64,000 nt of DNA from Roseibium sp. MMSF_3544 (GCF_030732845.1 NZ_JASHKA010000027.1:1-64000), one strand, 5' to 3'. Shown: positions 7,787-16,186, numbered from the stretch's first letter. Numbers and translations: made by a program. The notes: generated by a model from the letters alone, not told the origin.

Positions 7787-8785
7787 ATGTATGCGCAGCT
7801 CGTGAAATCTGAAGGTCTTAAACCGCGCGAAGAGATGTCGCCGGAAGAGCGGGCCTTTCAGGACCGTGTCGACAATGGCGAGAAGATCGAGCCGAAGGAC
7901 TGGATGCCGGAAGGCTACCGTAAGACTCTGATCAGGCAGATCGGACAGCACGCCCATTCGGAAATCGTGGGCCAGCTGCCGGAGGGCAACTGGATCACCC
8001 GCGCACCGACGCTTGAGCGCAAGGCGATCCTCCTGGCCAAGGTTCAAGATGAAGCCGGTCACGGACTTTATCTTTACAGCGCCGCCGAGACACTGGGTGT
8101 GTCCCGGGACGAACTGCTCGACAAGCTTCACTCCGGCAACATGAAATACAGCTCGATCTTCAACTATCCGACGTTGAACTGGGCCGATATCGGTGCAGTC
8201 GGATGGCTGGTTGACGGGGCCGCGATCATGAACCAGGTGCCGCTTCAGCGCACCTCGTTCGGACCATATAGCCGCGCGATGATCCGCATCTGCAAGGAAG
8301 AGAGTTTCCACCAGCGCCAGGGCTACGCGATCATGATGAAGATGGCCTTCGGCACACCGGAGCAGAAGGACATGGCGCAGGATGCGTTGAACCGCTTCTG
8401 GTATCCGTCGTTGATGATGTTCGGCCCGTCGGACAAGGACTCCGTCCATTCCGCGCAGTCCATGGCCTGGAAGATCAAGATCAACACCAATGATGAACTT
8501 CGCCAGAAATTCGTCAACGAGACGGTGCCGCAAGCCGAATATCTCGGTCTGAGCATTCCGGACGACAAGCTTGCCTGGAATGAGGAGAAGCAAGGTTACG
8601 ATTTCTCCGAGCCGGACTGGTCGGAATTCTTCGAGGTGATCAAGGGCAATGGCCCCTGCAACCGCGAGCGCATGGAAGCCCGGGTCAAGGCCTGGGAAGA
8701 CGGCGAGTGGTTTCGCGATGGCCTCAACGCCTATGCCGAAAAGGCTGCCGTCCGACGCAAGGCCGCATCTGTTGCTGCTGAATGA
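7787..8785 (+). CDS. paaA: Phenylacetyl-CoA 1,2-epoxidase catalytic subunit PaaA
   Basis: A 332-residue di-iron subunit of the PaaABCDE multicomponent oxygenase, which turns phenylacetyl-CoA into ring-1,2-epoxyphenylacetyl-CoA. The six ligand positions known from E. coli PaaA map, with a constant offset of 17, to E59 (AHSEIVGQ), E89 and H92 (QDEAGHG), D143 (GWLVDGAA), E172 and H175 (KEESFHQRQ). All are intact. It is followed in tight order by paaB, C, D and E. A strong GGGAGG ribosome site precedes the ATG. Confidence 0.97.
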   Translation: MYAQLVKSEGLKPREEMSPEERAFQDRVDNGEKIEPKDWMPEGYRKTLIRQIGQHAHSEIVGQLPEGNWITRAPTLERKAILLAKVQDEAGHGLYLYSAAETLGVSRDELLDKLHSGNMKYSSIFNYPTLNWADIGAVGWLVDGAAIMNQVPLQRTSFGPYSRAMIRICKEESFHQRQGYAIMMKMAFGTPEQKDMAQDALNRFWYPSLMMFGPSDKDSVHSAQSMAWKIKINTNDELRQKFVNETVPQAEYLGLSIPDDKLAWNEEKQGYDFSEPDWSEFFEVIKGNGPCNRERMEARVKAWEDGEWFRDGLNAYAEKAAVRRKAASVAAE

Positions 8786-8818
8786 TCGAGAGACCGCATA
8801 TTTAAGGGAGGACCCGCC

Positions 8819-9106
8819 ATGTCCAAGAAAGAATGGCCGCTCTGGGAAGTCTTTATTCGGGGACAGCACGGGCTGAACCACCGCCACGTCGGCAGCCTGC
8901 ATGCACCGGATGCTGAGATGGCAATCAACCATGCGCGTGATGTCTATACCCGTCGGCGCGAGGGCGTCTCAATCTGGGTGGTGCAGTCGAAGGACATCAC
9001 TGCCTCGAGCCCGTCGGAAAAGGGTCCGTTGTTCGACCCTGCCGAGAGCAAGACCTACCGCCATCCGACCTTTTTCGACATTCCCGAAGAAGTGGGGAAA
9101 ATGTGA
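8819..9106 (+). CDS. paaB: Phenylacetyl-CoA epoxidase subunit PaaB
   Basis: A 95-residue protein of canonical PaaB length. It starts with the typical EWPLWEVFIRGQHGLNHRHVGSLHAPD and includes the NARDVYTRR-like segment (NHARDVYTRRREGVSIWVV) of the family. PaaB is a small non-enzymatic subunit thought to bridge the PaaAC heterodimers and the reductase PaaE. It has GGGAGG upstream; its stop codon shares a base with the paaC start (TGATG), consistent with translational coupling. Confidence 0.96.
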   Translation: MSKKEWPLWEVFIRGQHGLNHRHVGSLHAPDAEMAINHARDVYTRRREGVSIWVVQSKDITASSPSEKGPLFDPAESKTYRHPTFFDIPEEVGKM

Positions 9107-9927
9107 TGTCCGAGGTCGAGACAAACACTGTTGCAACGCCGGATGATCCGTTCGTTGCGGATGCGGACTTGCGCCCGGCACTGTTCGAATGGCTGTGCCG
9201 GATGGGCGACAATGCGCTGATCCTCGGCCATCGCACCTCCGAATGGTGCGGGCACGGACCGGTGCTGGAAGAGGACATTGCCCTTGCCAATACCGCGCTC
9301 GACCTGATCGGTCACACCCAGATGTGGCTCGGTCTTGCCGGCGAAGTGGAAGGTGAAGGTCGCAACGCTGACAATCTCGCCTATTTGCGCGACGCCATGA
9401 AATTCAAAAATGTGCTTCTGGTCGAATTGCCGAAGGGCGATATGGCGGTGACGATGATGCGCGAATTCCTGTTCGACGCCTATCATCACCTGCTGCTGAC
9501 CTGGCTTGCGGAAAACTCAAAGAGCCCACGTGTTGCGGAAATCGCGGCAAAGGCCCTGAAGGAGGTCAGCTACCATCTCGACCGGGCCTCCGACATCGTG
9601 GTTCGCCTCGGCGACGGCACGCAGGAGAGCCATCGGCGGATGCAGGCGGCCCTCGATCTGCTGTGGCCCTATACCGGCGAACTATTTGCAGGCGACGATG
9701 TTGATGCAGCGATTGTTGAAGCCGGAATCGCACCGGATCTGGGCGCGTTGCATGCGGATTGGAATGGTCTCGTTAGCGAGGTACTGGAAGAAGCCACATT
9801 GCAAATGCCGGAGCCGGGCGGATACGCCCATCTGGGCGGCAAGCAGGGACGGCACACGGAGCACCTCGGCTTTATCCTTGCCGAAATGCAGTTCCTGCAA
9901 CGCGCCTATCCGGGTGCGAGCTGGTAG
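9106..9927 (+). CDS. paaC: Phenylacetyl-CoA epoxidase structural subunit PaaC
   Basis: A 273-residue ferritin-like helical protein that pairs with PaaA. Diagnostic segments are LCRMGDNALILGHRTSEWCGHGP, LANTALDLIGHTQMWLGLAGEVEGEGRNADNLAYLRD and KALKEVSYHLDRASDIVVRLGDGTQESHRRMQAAL. The PaaA ligand set is not kept, as expected for the structural subunit. The ATG at 9106 overlaps the paaB stop by one base; a GTG three bases earlier is also possible. Confidence 0.95.
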   Translation: MSEVETNTVATPDDPFVADADLRPALFEWLCRMGDNALILGHRTSEWCGHGPVLEEDIALANTALDLIGHTQMWLGLAGEVEGEGRNADNLAYLRDAMKFKNVLLVELPKGDMAVTMMREFLFDAYHHLLLTWLAENSKSPRVAEIAAKALKEVSYHLDRASDIVVRLGDGTQESHRRMQAALDLLWPYTGELFAGDDVDAAIVEAGIAPDLGALHADWNGLVSEVLEEATLQMPEPGGYAHLGGKQGRHTEHLGFILAEMQFLQRAYPGASW

Positions 9928-9936
9928 GGGGAGATC

Positions 9937-10458
9937 ATGTCCACCACCCTTCTTCCGGCAACCGATGAGGTCTGGACCTGGCTCGACGAGGTGCCCGACC
10001 CTGAAATTCCCGTGGTTTCGGTCACCGAACTCGGCATTGTGAGAGACGTGCAATATGACGGCGGCACACTCGTCGTTGCTGTCACGCCGACCTATTCGGG
10101 CTGCCCGGCAACGGCCGTGATTGATCTGATGATCGAGGACAAGCTGCGCGAGAAGGGCATCGACGATTTGCGCCTGGAACGCCGCCTGTCGCCACCATGG
10201 ACCACGGACTGGGTGACGGAAGAGGCGCGCGAGAAGCTGAAGGCCTTCGGGATCGCGCCACCAATCGACGGAACCGCGTCCGACGGCATGAGTGCCAAGG
10301 CTGCGCGTCTTTCCGGTGAGACCAACCTTACCGTTGAATGCCCACGCTGCGGGTCCGCCAACACCGAACGGGTCAGCCAATACGGATCGACCCCCTGCAA
10401 GGCCGCGTGGCGCTGCAGGGACTGTCTCGAACCGTTCGATTATTTCAAGTGCATCTAA
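9937..10458 (+). CDS. paaD: Phenylacetate epoxidase maturation protein PaaD
   Basis: A 173-residue protein. The N-terminal MIP18/DUF59 domain (residues about 10-85) holds VPDPEIPVVSVTELGIVRDV and the conserved TPTYSGCPATAVI. The C-terminal zinc ribbon has CPRC followed by CKAAWRCRDC and the family end EPFDYFKCI. PaaD is thought to aid Fe-S or di-iron assembly of the epoxidase, by analogy with SUF-associated DUF59 proteins. It lies 9 bp after paaC and 23 bp before paaE. Confidence 0.95.
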   Translation: MSTTLLPATDEVWTWLDEVPDPEIPVVSVTELGIVRDVQYDGGTLVVAVTPTYSGCPATAVIDLMIEDKLREKGIDDLRLERRLSPPWTTDWVTEEAREKLKAFGIAPPIDGTASDGMSAKAARLSGETNLTVECPRCGSANTERVSQYGSTPCKAAWRCRDCLEPFDYFKCI

Positions 10459-10481
10459 CTCCGGGGAGGAGTGCAAAGCTC

Positions 10482-11558
10482 ATGGCACGTTTCCATTCGC
10501 TTGAAGTGACCGACATCCGCCGCGATACGCGCGATGCCGTCGTGGTCACGCTTAAACCAGAGGAGTCCGAGGCGGATGCGTTCGGCTTCACCCAGGGCCA
10601 GTATCTGACATTCCGCCGCGATTTCGACGGTGAAGAGCTGCGCCGGTCCTACTCGATCTGTGCGGGGCTCGACGAAGGCTGTCTGAAGGTCGGGATCAAA
10701 AGGGTCGAAGGCGGGGCCTTCTCAACCTGGGCCAACGAAGAGCTGAAGGTCGGCGATCACCTGGACGCCATGGCGCCGATGGGCCGCTTCTTCACCGAGC
10801 TGGAACCTGCGAGCGCGAAGACCTATCTCGGCTTTGCCGGCGGTTCCGGCATCACACCGGTGCTGTCCATCATCAAGACAGTGCTGGCACGCGAGCCGCA
10901 AAGCACTTTCACGCTGATTTACGCCAACCGGCAGACCAGCTCGATCATGTTCCGCGAGGAATTGGAAGATCTGAAAAATCAGTATCTTGGCCGATTTTCG
11001 CTGATACATATCCTGGAAACGGAGTCCCAGGAGATCGATCTCTTCACCGGCAGGATCGATGCAGAGAAAATGGAACTGCTGTTCCGCCTCTGGATCGATG
11101 CGGAGGAGGTTGACACGGCCTTCATCTGCGGCCCCGAGCCGATGATGCTGACAATCGCCGAAAGCTTGCGCAAACACGGACTGTCGGACGACCAGATTCG
11201 CTTTGAACTGTTTGCATCGTCACAGCCGGGCCGCGCCAAGACGAAGGCAAGGTCCGAAGCGGTGAATGCAGGGGCCGGGACTTGCGAGGTGTTGGTCACG
11301 CTCGACGGCTCGACCCGCAATTTCCAGATGGAAAAGGACGGCACCTCGGTTCTGGACGCAGCAGTCGCCAACGCCCTGGACGCGCCCTTTGCCTGCAAGG
11401 CAGGCGTCTGTTCGACCTGCCGCGCGAAAGTGATCGAGGGCGAGGTGGAAATGGAAGTGAACCACGCGCTGGAAGACTACGAAGTTCGCGCGGGCTATGT
11501 CCTTTCCTGCCAGTGTATTCCCGTTTCGGACAAGGTGGTGATCAGTTATGACGAATGA
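10482..11558 (+). CDS. paaE: Phenylacetyl-CoA epoxidase reductase PaaE
   Basis: A 358-residue flavin/iron-sulfur reductase that passes electrons from NAD(P)H to PaaA. The FAD-binding motif RRSYSIC lies near residue 50; the nucleotide-binding segment GSGITPVLSII and CGPEPMM follow; a plant-type 2Fe-2S domain ends the protein with ACKAGVCSTCRAK and a distal Cys in VLSCQC. The ATG at 10482 follows GGGGAGGAG; the in-frame stretch back to 10338 overlaps paaD and is not real. Its last 11 bases overlap the next gene. Confidence 0.95.
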   Translation: MARFHSLEVTDIRRDTRDAVVVTLKPEESEADAFGFTQGQYLTFRRDFDGEELRRSYSICAGLDEGCLKVGIKRVEGGAFSTWANEELKVGDHLDAMAPMGRFFTELEPASAKTYLGFAGGSGITPVLSIIKTVLAREPQSTFTLIYANRQTSSIMFREELEDLKNQYLGRFSLIHILETESQEIDLFTGRIDAEKMELLFRLWIDAEEVDTAFICGPEPMMLTIAESLRKHGLSDDQIRFELFASSQPGRAKTKARSEAVNAGAGTCEVLVTLDGSTRNFQMEKDGTSVLDAAVANALDAPFACKAGVCSTCRAKVIEGEVEMEVNHALEDYEVRAGYVLSCQCIPVSDKVVISYDE

Positions 11559-12327
11559 AGCAATCCTTGCGGATGACGATACCATGTCCCTTGCCGACTA
11601 TCTGGAAAGAGGCGGCAAGCTGACGTCACCGGAAAACGTGCCACCGCGGTATCGGGGTGAATTGCTGCGCCTGATGTCTTCTTTTGTCGATAGCGAGCTC
11701 GCCGGGTCGGCGGGGTTTGCAGATGCCATCAACTGGGCACCGGGTCTGAAAGAACGGATTGCAGCCAGCCGGATCACCCTGGAAAAGGTCGATCATGCCG
11801 AACGCGTTCTCGATCTCATGAGTGATTTCGGCACCGACAAGGCCCTTTACAACAAGGCGCACGCCTGGTCGGCACGCCAGTCGCGCGATGCCCAGGTCGA
11901 CGCAAAGCGGCAGGGCGGCGACATGCGCCTCTCCGTCTTTCATTATCCGCTGGAAGGCTGGACCGATGCAGTTGTCATGAACACGCTGATGGGGATGGCA
12001 ACCGTCTATCAGCTGCAGGAACAGGCGCGCACCTCTTACCAGCCGCTGGGCGAGGTGTTTCGCGAGATTCTGCCACGCGAGAAACGTCATATGGAGCTCG
12101 GTCTGGAGGGTCTGGAGGATCTGCTGAAAGACGATACGGCGCGCGCCGAAGCTCAGGCATCCGTCAACTATTGGATGCCGCGCGTTGCCGCGACCTTCGG
12201 ACCGGCCCAGTCAGAGCGCTTCGACCGCCTGAAGAAACTTGGCCTCCGCCACACCGACAACGAGACGCTTCGCGCCGCATGGCAAGCTGATGCGGACGCA
12301 CGGCTGGCTCAATTGAAGCTCGCCTGA
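11548..12327 (+). CDS. PaaA-like protein with altered di-iron site
   Basis: A 259-residue ferritin-like protein, overlapping paaE by 11 bp and ending 21 bp before paaZ. It aligns without gaps to PaaA over residues 133-181 (YP....W.D ... RTS..P ... E..H) and around SELAG. Compared with the PaaA ligands, E50, H83, E178 and H181 are kept, but the position of E89 is Lys80 and that of D143 is Gly149, so a normal di-iron centre is unlikely. It is not a standard PaaABCDE part. It may be a structural partner, an alternative PaaC-like subunit or a regulator of the complex; the role is unknown. Confidence 0.85.
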   Translation: MTNEAILADDDTMSLADYLERGGKLTSPENVPPRYRGELLRLMSSFVDSELAGSAGFADAINWAPGLKERIAASRITLEKVDHAERVLDLMSDFGTDKALYNKAHAWSARQSRDAQVDAKRQGGDMRLSVFHYPLEGWTDAVVMNTLMGMATVYQLQEQARTSYQPLGEVFREILPREKRHMELGLEGLEDLLKDDTARAEAQASVNYWMPRVAATFGPAQSERFDRLKKLGLRHTDNETLRAAWQADADARLAQLKLA

Positions 12328-12348
12328 GTATTGGGGAAAGGACGATCC

Positions 12349-14418
12349 ATGAACGGGACGGGAACGGCCGCGCGCCGGCTGGAAAGCTATGTCGAGGGGG
12401 CGTGGCGCCAAGGGCACGGTGACGGTAAGCCGGTGCTGAATGCGGCAACTGGCGATATCCACGCGCTGATCGGCACGGATGGCCTCGACTTCAGGGCGGC
12501 GCTGGAATGGGGCCGAGAGGTCGGCGGTCCGGCTCTGCGCGCCATGACCATTCACGAGCGCGCGCTGATGCTGAAGGCTGTCGGCCTGAAACTCATGGAC
12601 CAGAAGGAAGAGTTCTATTTTGAGAACTTCGCGACTGGAGCGACACGCAAGGATGGGTGGATCGATATTGAGGGAGGTATCGGAACGCTCCTGACCTTTG
12701 CTTCCAAGGCCCGGCGCGAGCTGCCGAACACCAAGGTGCTGACGGAAGGGCCGGTCGAGCCTCTCTCGCGCGACAGTTCCTTTGCCGCCCAGCATATCCT
12801 GACCCCGCTTCTGGGTGTTGCCGTCCACATAAATGCCTTCAATTTCCCGGTCTGGGGCATGCTGGAAAAGATCGCACCGACGCTGATCGCCGGGATGCCC
12901 TGCATTGTCAAACCCGCCTCTCAGACCGCTTATCTGACCGAAATTGTGGTGCGGCGCATTCTTGAAACCGGCATCCTGCCCGATGGTGCCCTGCAGATCG
13001 TGACCGGATCTGCCGGCGATCTCCTGGATCATGTTGTTGAACAGGACGTCGTCACCTTCACCGGGTCCGCGTCCACCGGACAGAAACTGAAATCCAGCCC
13101 TGCGGTCTTGAAGCACTCGGTTCGCTTCACCATGGAGGCGGACAGTCTCAATGCCTCGATTCTCGGTATCGACGCCGCACCTGGTACGGAGGAGTTTGAC
13201 CTCTTCGTCAAGGAAGTTAGCCGGGAAATGACTGTCAAGGCGGGACAGAAATGTACGGCGATCCGGCGCATCATCGTGCCGAACGCACATGAAGACGCCG
13301 TGATTGATGCGCTCTCCAGGCGTCTTGCCTCCACACCGGTTGGATTGCCGGATGATGAGAACGCGCGCATGGGGGCGCTGGTTTCGCTGAAAGACCGCGA
13401 AGATGTCAAATCCAAGGTCAGTGTTCTCGCCGGAGAAGCGGAAATCGTCTCCGGTTCGCTGAATGGCGTCGATCTCGTTTCCGGAGATGCGGAGAAGGGC
13501 GCGTTCATGGCTCCGATGCTGCTGCGTTGCGCCAATCCTGTTGTCGCCAATGCTGTCCACTCAGTCGAGGCCTTCGGACCGGTCGCAACCGTGATGGCTT
13601 ATCAGGACAATGACGAAGCCGTCGCGTTGGCGCAAAAGGGCCGCGGGTCGCTTGTTTCGTCCCTGTTCACGAATGACGGCAGGGTCGCACACGACGTGGT
13701 GACCGGACTGGCCCCATTCCATGGACGGGTTCTGATCGGCAACCGGCGCTCGGCGAAAAGTTCAACCGGGCACGGCTCGCCGCTTGCACCGCTTGTGCAC
13801 GGTGGTCCCGGTCGGGCCGGGGGCGGCGAGGAAATGGGCGGTATGCGTGGTGTCAAACACTTCATGCAACGCACCGCCGTTCAGGGCACGCCGGAGCTTT
13901 TGTCCGCCGTCACCGGACAGTGGATGGAAGGCGCCCCCGTGCGGGCGGATGTTCACCCGTTCCGCAAATCCCTGGCCGAGCTCAGGATCGGAGATCAGAT
14001 CGTCACCAGGTCGCGCGAAGTCTCATTGGAAGATGTCGAGCATTTTGCCGAATTTACCGGCGACACGTTCTACGCCCATATGGACAGCGAGGCAGCAAGG
14101 GCCAATCCATTCTTCGACGACCGGGTGGCGCACGGCTACCTGATTGCCTCTTTTGCAGCAGGGTTGTTCGTTGATCCCGAGCCGGGACCTGTGCTCGCCA
14201 ATTATGGCGTCGACAATCTGCGTTTCCTGACGCCGGTTTATTTCGGCGACAGTCTTCAGGTGCGTCTCACCTGCAAGGAGATTAACCCGCGTGAAAATGC
14301 AGACCATGGCGAAGTTCGATGGGATTGCCAGGTCACCAACCAGAAGGACGAGATCGTCGCGCAATATGACGTTCTGACAATGGTGGCGAAGGAGTGGCCT
14401 ACGGCAGCAAACGATTAG
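12349..14418 (+). CDS. paaZ: Bifunctional oxepin-CoA hydrolase/semialdehyde dehydrogenase PaaZ
   Basis: A 689-residue fusion of usual PaaZ length. The N-terminal aldehyde dehydrogenase (about 1-530) has FNFPVWG, TFTGSASTG, the general base E263 (TMEADSLN) and nucleophile C302 (GQKCTAIRR), oxidising 3-oxo-5,6-dehydrosuberyl-CoA semialdehyde. The C-terminal MaoC-like hot-dog domain (about 545-685) has the hydratase signature GDTFYAHMD...RVAHGYLIASFAAG, opening oxepin-CoA. An in-frame TTG at 12331 precedes the chosen ATG, which follows GGGGAAAGGA. Last core gene of block 1; a second, single-domain dehydrogenase of this type (paaN) starts block 2. Confidence 0.95.
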   Translation: MNGTGTAARRLESYVEGAWRQGHGDGKPVLNAATGDIHALIGTDGLDFRAALEWGREVGGPALRAMTIHERALMLKAVGLKLMDQKEEFYFENFATGATRKDGWIDIEGGIGTLLTFASKARRELPNTKVLTEGPVEPLSRDSSFAAQHILTPLLGVAVHINAFNFPVWGMLEKIAPTLIAGMPCIVKPASQTAYLTEIVVRRILETGILPDGALQIVTGSAGDLLDHVVEQDVVTFTGSASTGQKLKSSPAVLKHSVRFTMEADSLNASILGIDAAPGTEEFDLFVKEVSREMTVKAGQKCTAIRRIIVPNAHEDAVIDALSRRLASTPVGLPDDENARMGALVSLKDREDVKSKVSVLAGEAEIVSGSLNGVDLVSGDAEKGAFMAPMLLRCANPVVANAVHSVEAFGPVATVMAYQDNDEAVALAQKGRGSLVSSLFTNDGRVAHDVVTGLAPFHGRVLIGNRRSAKSSTGHGSPLAPLVHGGPGRAGGGEEMGGMRGVKHFMQRTAVQGTPELLSAVTGQWMEGAPVRADVHPFRKSLAELRIGDQIVTRSREVSLEDVEHFAEFTGDTFYAHMDSEAARANPFFDDRVAHGYLIASFAAGLFVDPEPGPVLANYGVDNLRFLTPVYFGDSLQVRLTCKEINPRENADHGEVRWDCQVTNQKDEIVAQYDVLTMVAKEWPTAAND

Positions 14419-14485
14419 ACTGGACGAGACATCTGCGCTCGAGTCTGGAATAAGGAACCCTAGACAGCTCAAGGAGGGTTCCGGA

Positions 14486-14854
14486 TTGATCGCCCATACT
14501 CATCTGCATGTCAGCGACTACGCCAGATCGAAGGCGTTTTACGCAAAGGTGCTTGCGACACTCGGATACTCAATCAGCATGGAACTCGACGAGGCAGCCG
14601 GATTCTTCGACGGCAAGAATACCGATTTGTGGGTGGTCAAAGACCCGGTTGTTCCAACTCACATCGCGTTCGAAGCAAAGAGCCGCGAGGAGGTCGCCGC
14701 ATTTTACGAGACCGCGCTGAAAGAAGGGGCGACCGACAATGGTGGTCCCGGATACCGCCCACAATACTGGCCCGGATACTATGCGGCCTTCGTGTTCGAT
14801 CCCGACGGACACAATATCGAGGCTGTCTGGTTCGACCACAGCAAGGCAGGTTGA
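14486..14854 (+). CDS. VOC-family (glyoxalase-like) protein
   Basis: A 122-residue single-module vicinal-oxygen-chelate protein: HTHLHVSDYARSKAFYAKVLATLGY is the first beta-alpha-beta unit and FVFDPDGHNIEAVWF the second, with metal-ligand-type His and Glu at each end. Members include glyoxalases, dioxygenases and resistance proteins; no substrate can be assigned. The start is TTG at 14486, fixed by AAGGAGGG seven bases upstream. It follows paaZ by 67 bp and might be read through from the paa operon. Confidence 0.8.
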   Translation: MIAHTHLHVSDYARSKAFYAKVLATLGYSISMELDEAAGFFDGKNTDLWVVKDPVVPTHIAFEAKSREEVAAFYETALKEGATDNGGPGYRPQYWPGYYAAFVFDPDGHNIEAVWFDHSKAG

Positions 14855-14896
14855 TCCTGATCAGAGCGGTTTCGTCCAGGGTACGGGCCCTAAACC

Positions 14897-15475
14897 TCAG
14901 AACGCGTAGCCCACGCGGATCCCGACATTGGTGATGCCGTTGTTGTCGCTACATGAGCCCGCATTTGAACCGTGTTCGAGAATGCCGCTGACGTTCAAGT
15001 CGTCCGTCAATCGGAAGCCGGCCGCGATGCTCTCGCGGAACATAACGTTGCATCCCAGATCGAGACGGCTGTCATCATGGCTGTCGCTCATGCCATTGTG
15101 CACCATGCCGCCAAAGCTGCCTTCCAGAAACAGACGGCTGGTCAGATTGAGTGTGAGACTGTAGCCGGCGTACCCGTAGCTTGTGTCACCTTGAAGGTTC
15201 AGATTGGCCCCGATATGCGGCCGGAAGATTGCCTGGACGCTTGTTCTGGGAATGAACAGGTCAAACGCTGCCCACTTACTAAGGTACTCGGCGTTGAGAT
15301 CGACGCCAGATTCCTTGCCCGACGTGTCATGATAAAGAACGCCCCCGCGGATCTCGTGGCGAGGTCCGGCTGCCGTGTTTTTTTCTGGTTCATTGCCGAA
15401 ATCAGCTGCGTGGCCGACTGTGGATACCAACACACTGAATAACAATGAGCCGATCACCCTGCATGTCCAGCTCAT
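14897..15475 (-). CDS. PagL-like lipid A deacylase/acyloxyacyl hydrolase family protein
   Basis: A 192-residue outer-membrane beta-barrel candidate with a signal peptide (ending VSTVGHA) and alternating amphipathic strands ending in IRVGYAF, a terminal-aromatic barrel signature. EHGSNAG near the C-terminus resembles the catalytic H-x-S-N of PagL lipid A 3-O-deacylases, which trim the 3-position acyl chain of lipid A in the outer membrane. The start is uncertain: ATG at 15475 or GTG at 15490, neither with a strong ribosome site. Confidence 0.65.
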   Translation of the reverse strand: MSWTCRVIGSLLFSVLVSTVGHAADFGNEPEKNTAAGPRHEIRGGVLYHDTSGKESGVDLNAEYLSKWAAFDLFIPRTSVQAIFRPHIGANLNLQGDTSYGYAGYSLTLNLTSRLFLEGSFGGMVHNGMSDSHDDSRLDLGCNVMFRESIAAGFRLTDDLNVSGILEHGSNAGSCSDNNGITNVGIRVGYAF

Positions 15476-15489
15476 GAATAATAGCCCCA

Positions 15490-15504
15490 CTGTAATTTTT
15501 ACAG
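15490..15504. promoter_or_regulatory. Inverted repeat CTGTAA-TTT-TTACAG upstream of the PagL-like gene
   Basis: Perfect 6-bp arms with a 3-bp spacer lie 15 bp before the ATG at 15475, in leader or promoter position. It could be an operator. Just beyond it, 15516-15530 (GAAGGACTTTACAAA) is 14/15 identical to the leader of the small acidic gene at 938-952. Confidence 0.35.
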
Positions 15505-15595
15505 GTCCCCTTGAGGAAGGACTTTACAAAGAGTCCCGATCGGGGCAAGCGGCAACTGAGGCGGATCGGGGTTCTCGCCCGAATTCTTGGGGCAC

Positions 15596-15616
15596 GTGTC
15601 ATTTTGGTGCAACAGT
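15596..15616. repeat. 21-bp direct repeat, copy 1
   Basis: The sequence GTGTCATTTTGGTGCAACAG plus one T is identical to 16012-16032, 416 bp away. This copy lies about 120 bp upstream of the PagL-like gene. The repeat could be a regulator site or mark recombination around the DNA between the copies. Confidence 0.75.
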
Positions 15617-15772
15617 TTGGTCCACAGTGCCGCCAGATTTTAAGCCATTGCGTGTAACGAAGAGGCCGCTTAGACCGGACGTTGAAGCAGGCAAGCGGTC
15701 AGCTTTACCCTCAATGCCGACGGCGCGTGGCAGTACCGGTTGCGTACGAGACGGGATTTTACGGGTTCATGA

Positions 15773-15809
15773 TAAAAGACCCGCGCCACGTAAGTCGTGG
15801 CGCGGGTCT
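15773..15809 (-). terminator. Strong Rho-independent terminator with no gene upstream
   Basis: A perfect 14-bp stem (AGACCCGCGCCACG at 15777-15790 and its complement at 15796-15809) with a 5-nt loop is followed on the minus strand by TTTTATC. The phoX gene upstream already has its own terminator (16134-16162), so this one implies a separate minus-strand transcript starting within 15810-16130. Confidence 0.7.
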
Positions 15810-15868
15810 GCTGCTGTGCAACTGTCTGTTGCCTTGTCTAAATCGGCAGTACATAGCCGATGCCCCCG

Positions 15869-15900
15869 GATCAAGTCTTTCAATTATGAAGACTTTGATC
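15869..15900. repeat. 32-bp imperfect palindrome, possible structured RNA
   Basis: GATCAAGTCTTTCA and TGAAGACTTTGATC form a nearly complete hairpin with one bulged base on each arm and a four-base loop. It is bracketed by CCCCCG blocks at 15863-15868 and 15904-15909. It precedes the orphan terminator on the minus strand and could be part of a small RNA. Confidence 0.5.
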
Positions 15901-16011
15901 CTGCCCCCGCGTTTTTTGCAGGTTTCTTTCACACGCGAAGCTACAACGAACAGATTTAGGAACAAGTAAAGATTGGCCGCAAAACGGCTCGTCTGGTTCA
16001 TTTCTTCAAAT

Positions 16012-16032
16012 GTGTCATTTTGGTGCAACAGT
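16012..16032. repeat. 21-bp direct repeat, copy 2
   Basis: Second exact copy of the repeat at 15596-15616. It lies between the phoX terminator and the 32-bp palindrome. Apart from these elements the gene-free stretch 15476-16186 shows no credible coding sequence: an 89-codon minus frame (15759-16028) runs through the terminator stem. Confidence 0.75.
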
Positions 16033-16133
16033 ATGAGCCCTCAGGGCGCTATTTCTTTAGATCAGAGCGTGCAGGAAGCGTCGTCCATTGGCAAAAGTTG
16101 CGGGGATTTGATCTGATTTTTGAGCGCGTAAAC

Positions 16134-16162
16134 AAAAATCGGCCGGTACGAGACCGGCCGAT
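16134..16162 (-). terminator. Rho-independent terminator of phoX
   Basis: A 10-bp perfect stem ATCGGCCGGT/ACCGGCCGAT with loop ACGAG is followed on the minus strand by TTTTTGTTT. It starts 25 bp after the phoX stop codon. Confidence 0.85.
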
Positions 16163-16186
16163 TCGGTTGTTTTGAGAAAAGGGTGC

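Noticed and set aside
7664-8932. 422-codon minus-strand open frame
   Set aside because: Antisense to paaA and the end of the HD gene; no recognisable motif, explained by codon bias of paaA.
12211-13560. 449-codon minus-strand open frame
   Set aside because: It is fully antisense to paaZ, whose domains and catalytic residues are intact; the frame has no ribosome site or family features and is a GC-codon shadow.
15759-16028. 89-codon minus-strand open frame starting inside the 21-bp repeat
   Set aside because: It runs through the terminator stem at 15777-15809 and has no ribosome site; treated as part of a non-coding region.
15596-16032. IS element bounded by the 21-bp direct repeats
   Set aside because: No transposase frame, no terminal inverted repeats at the copies and less than 450 bp between them; only reported as an unexplained region.
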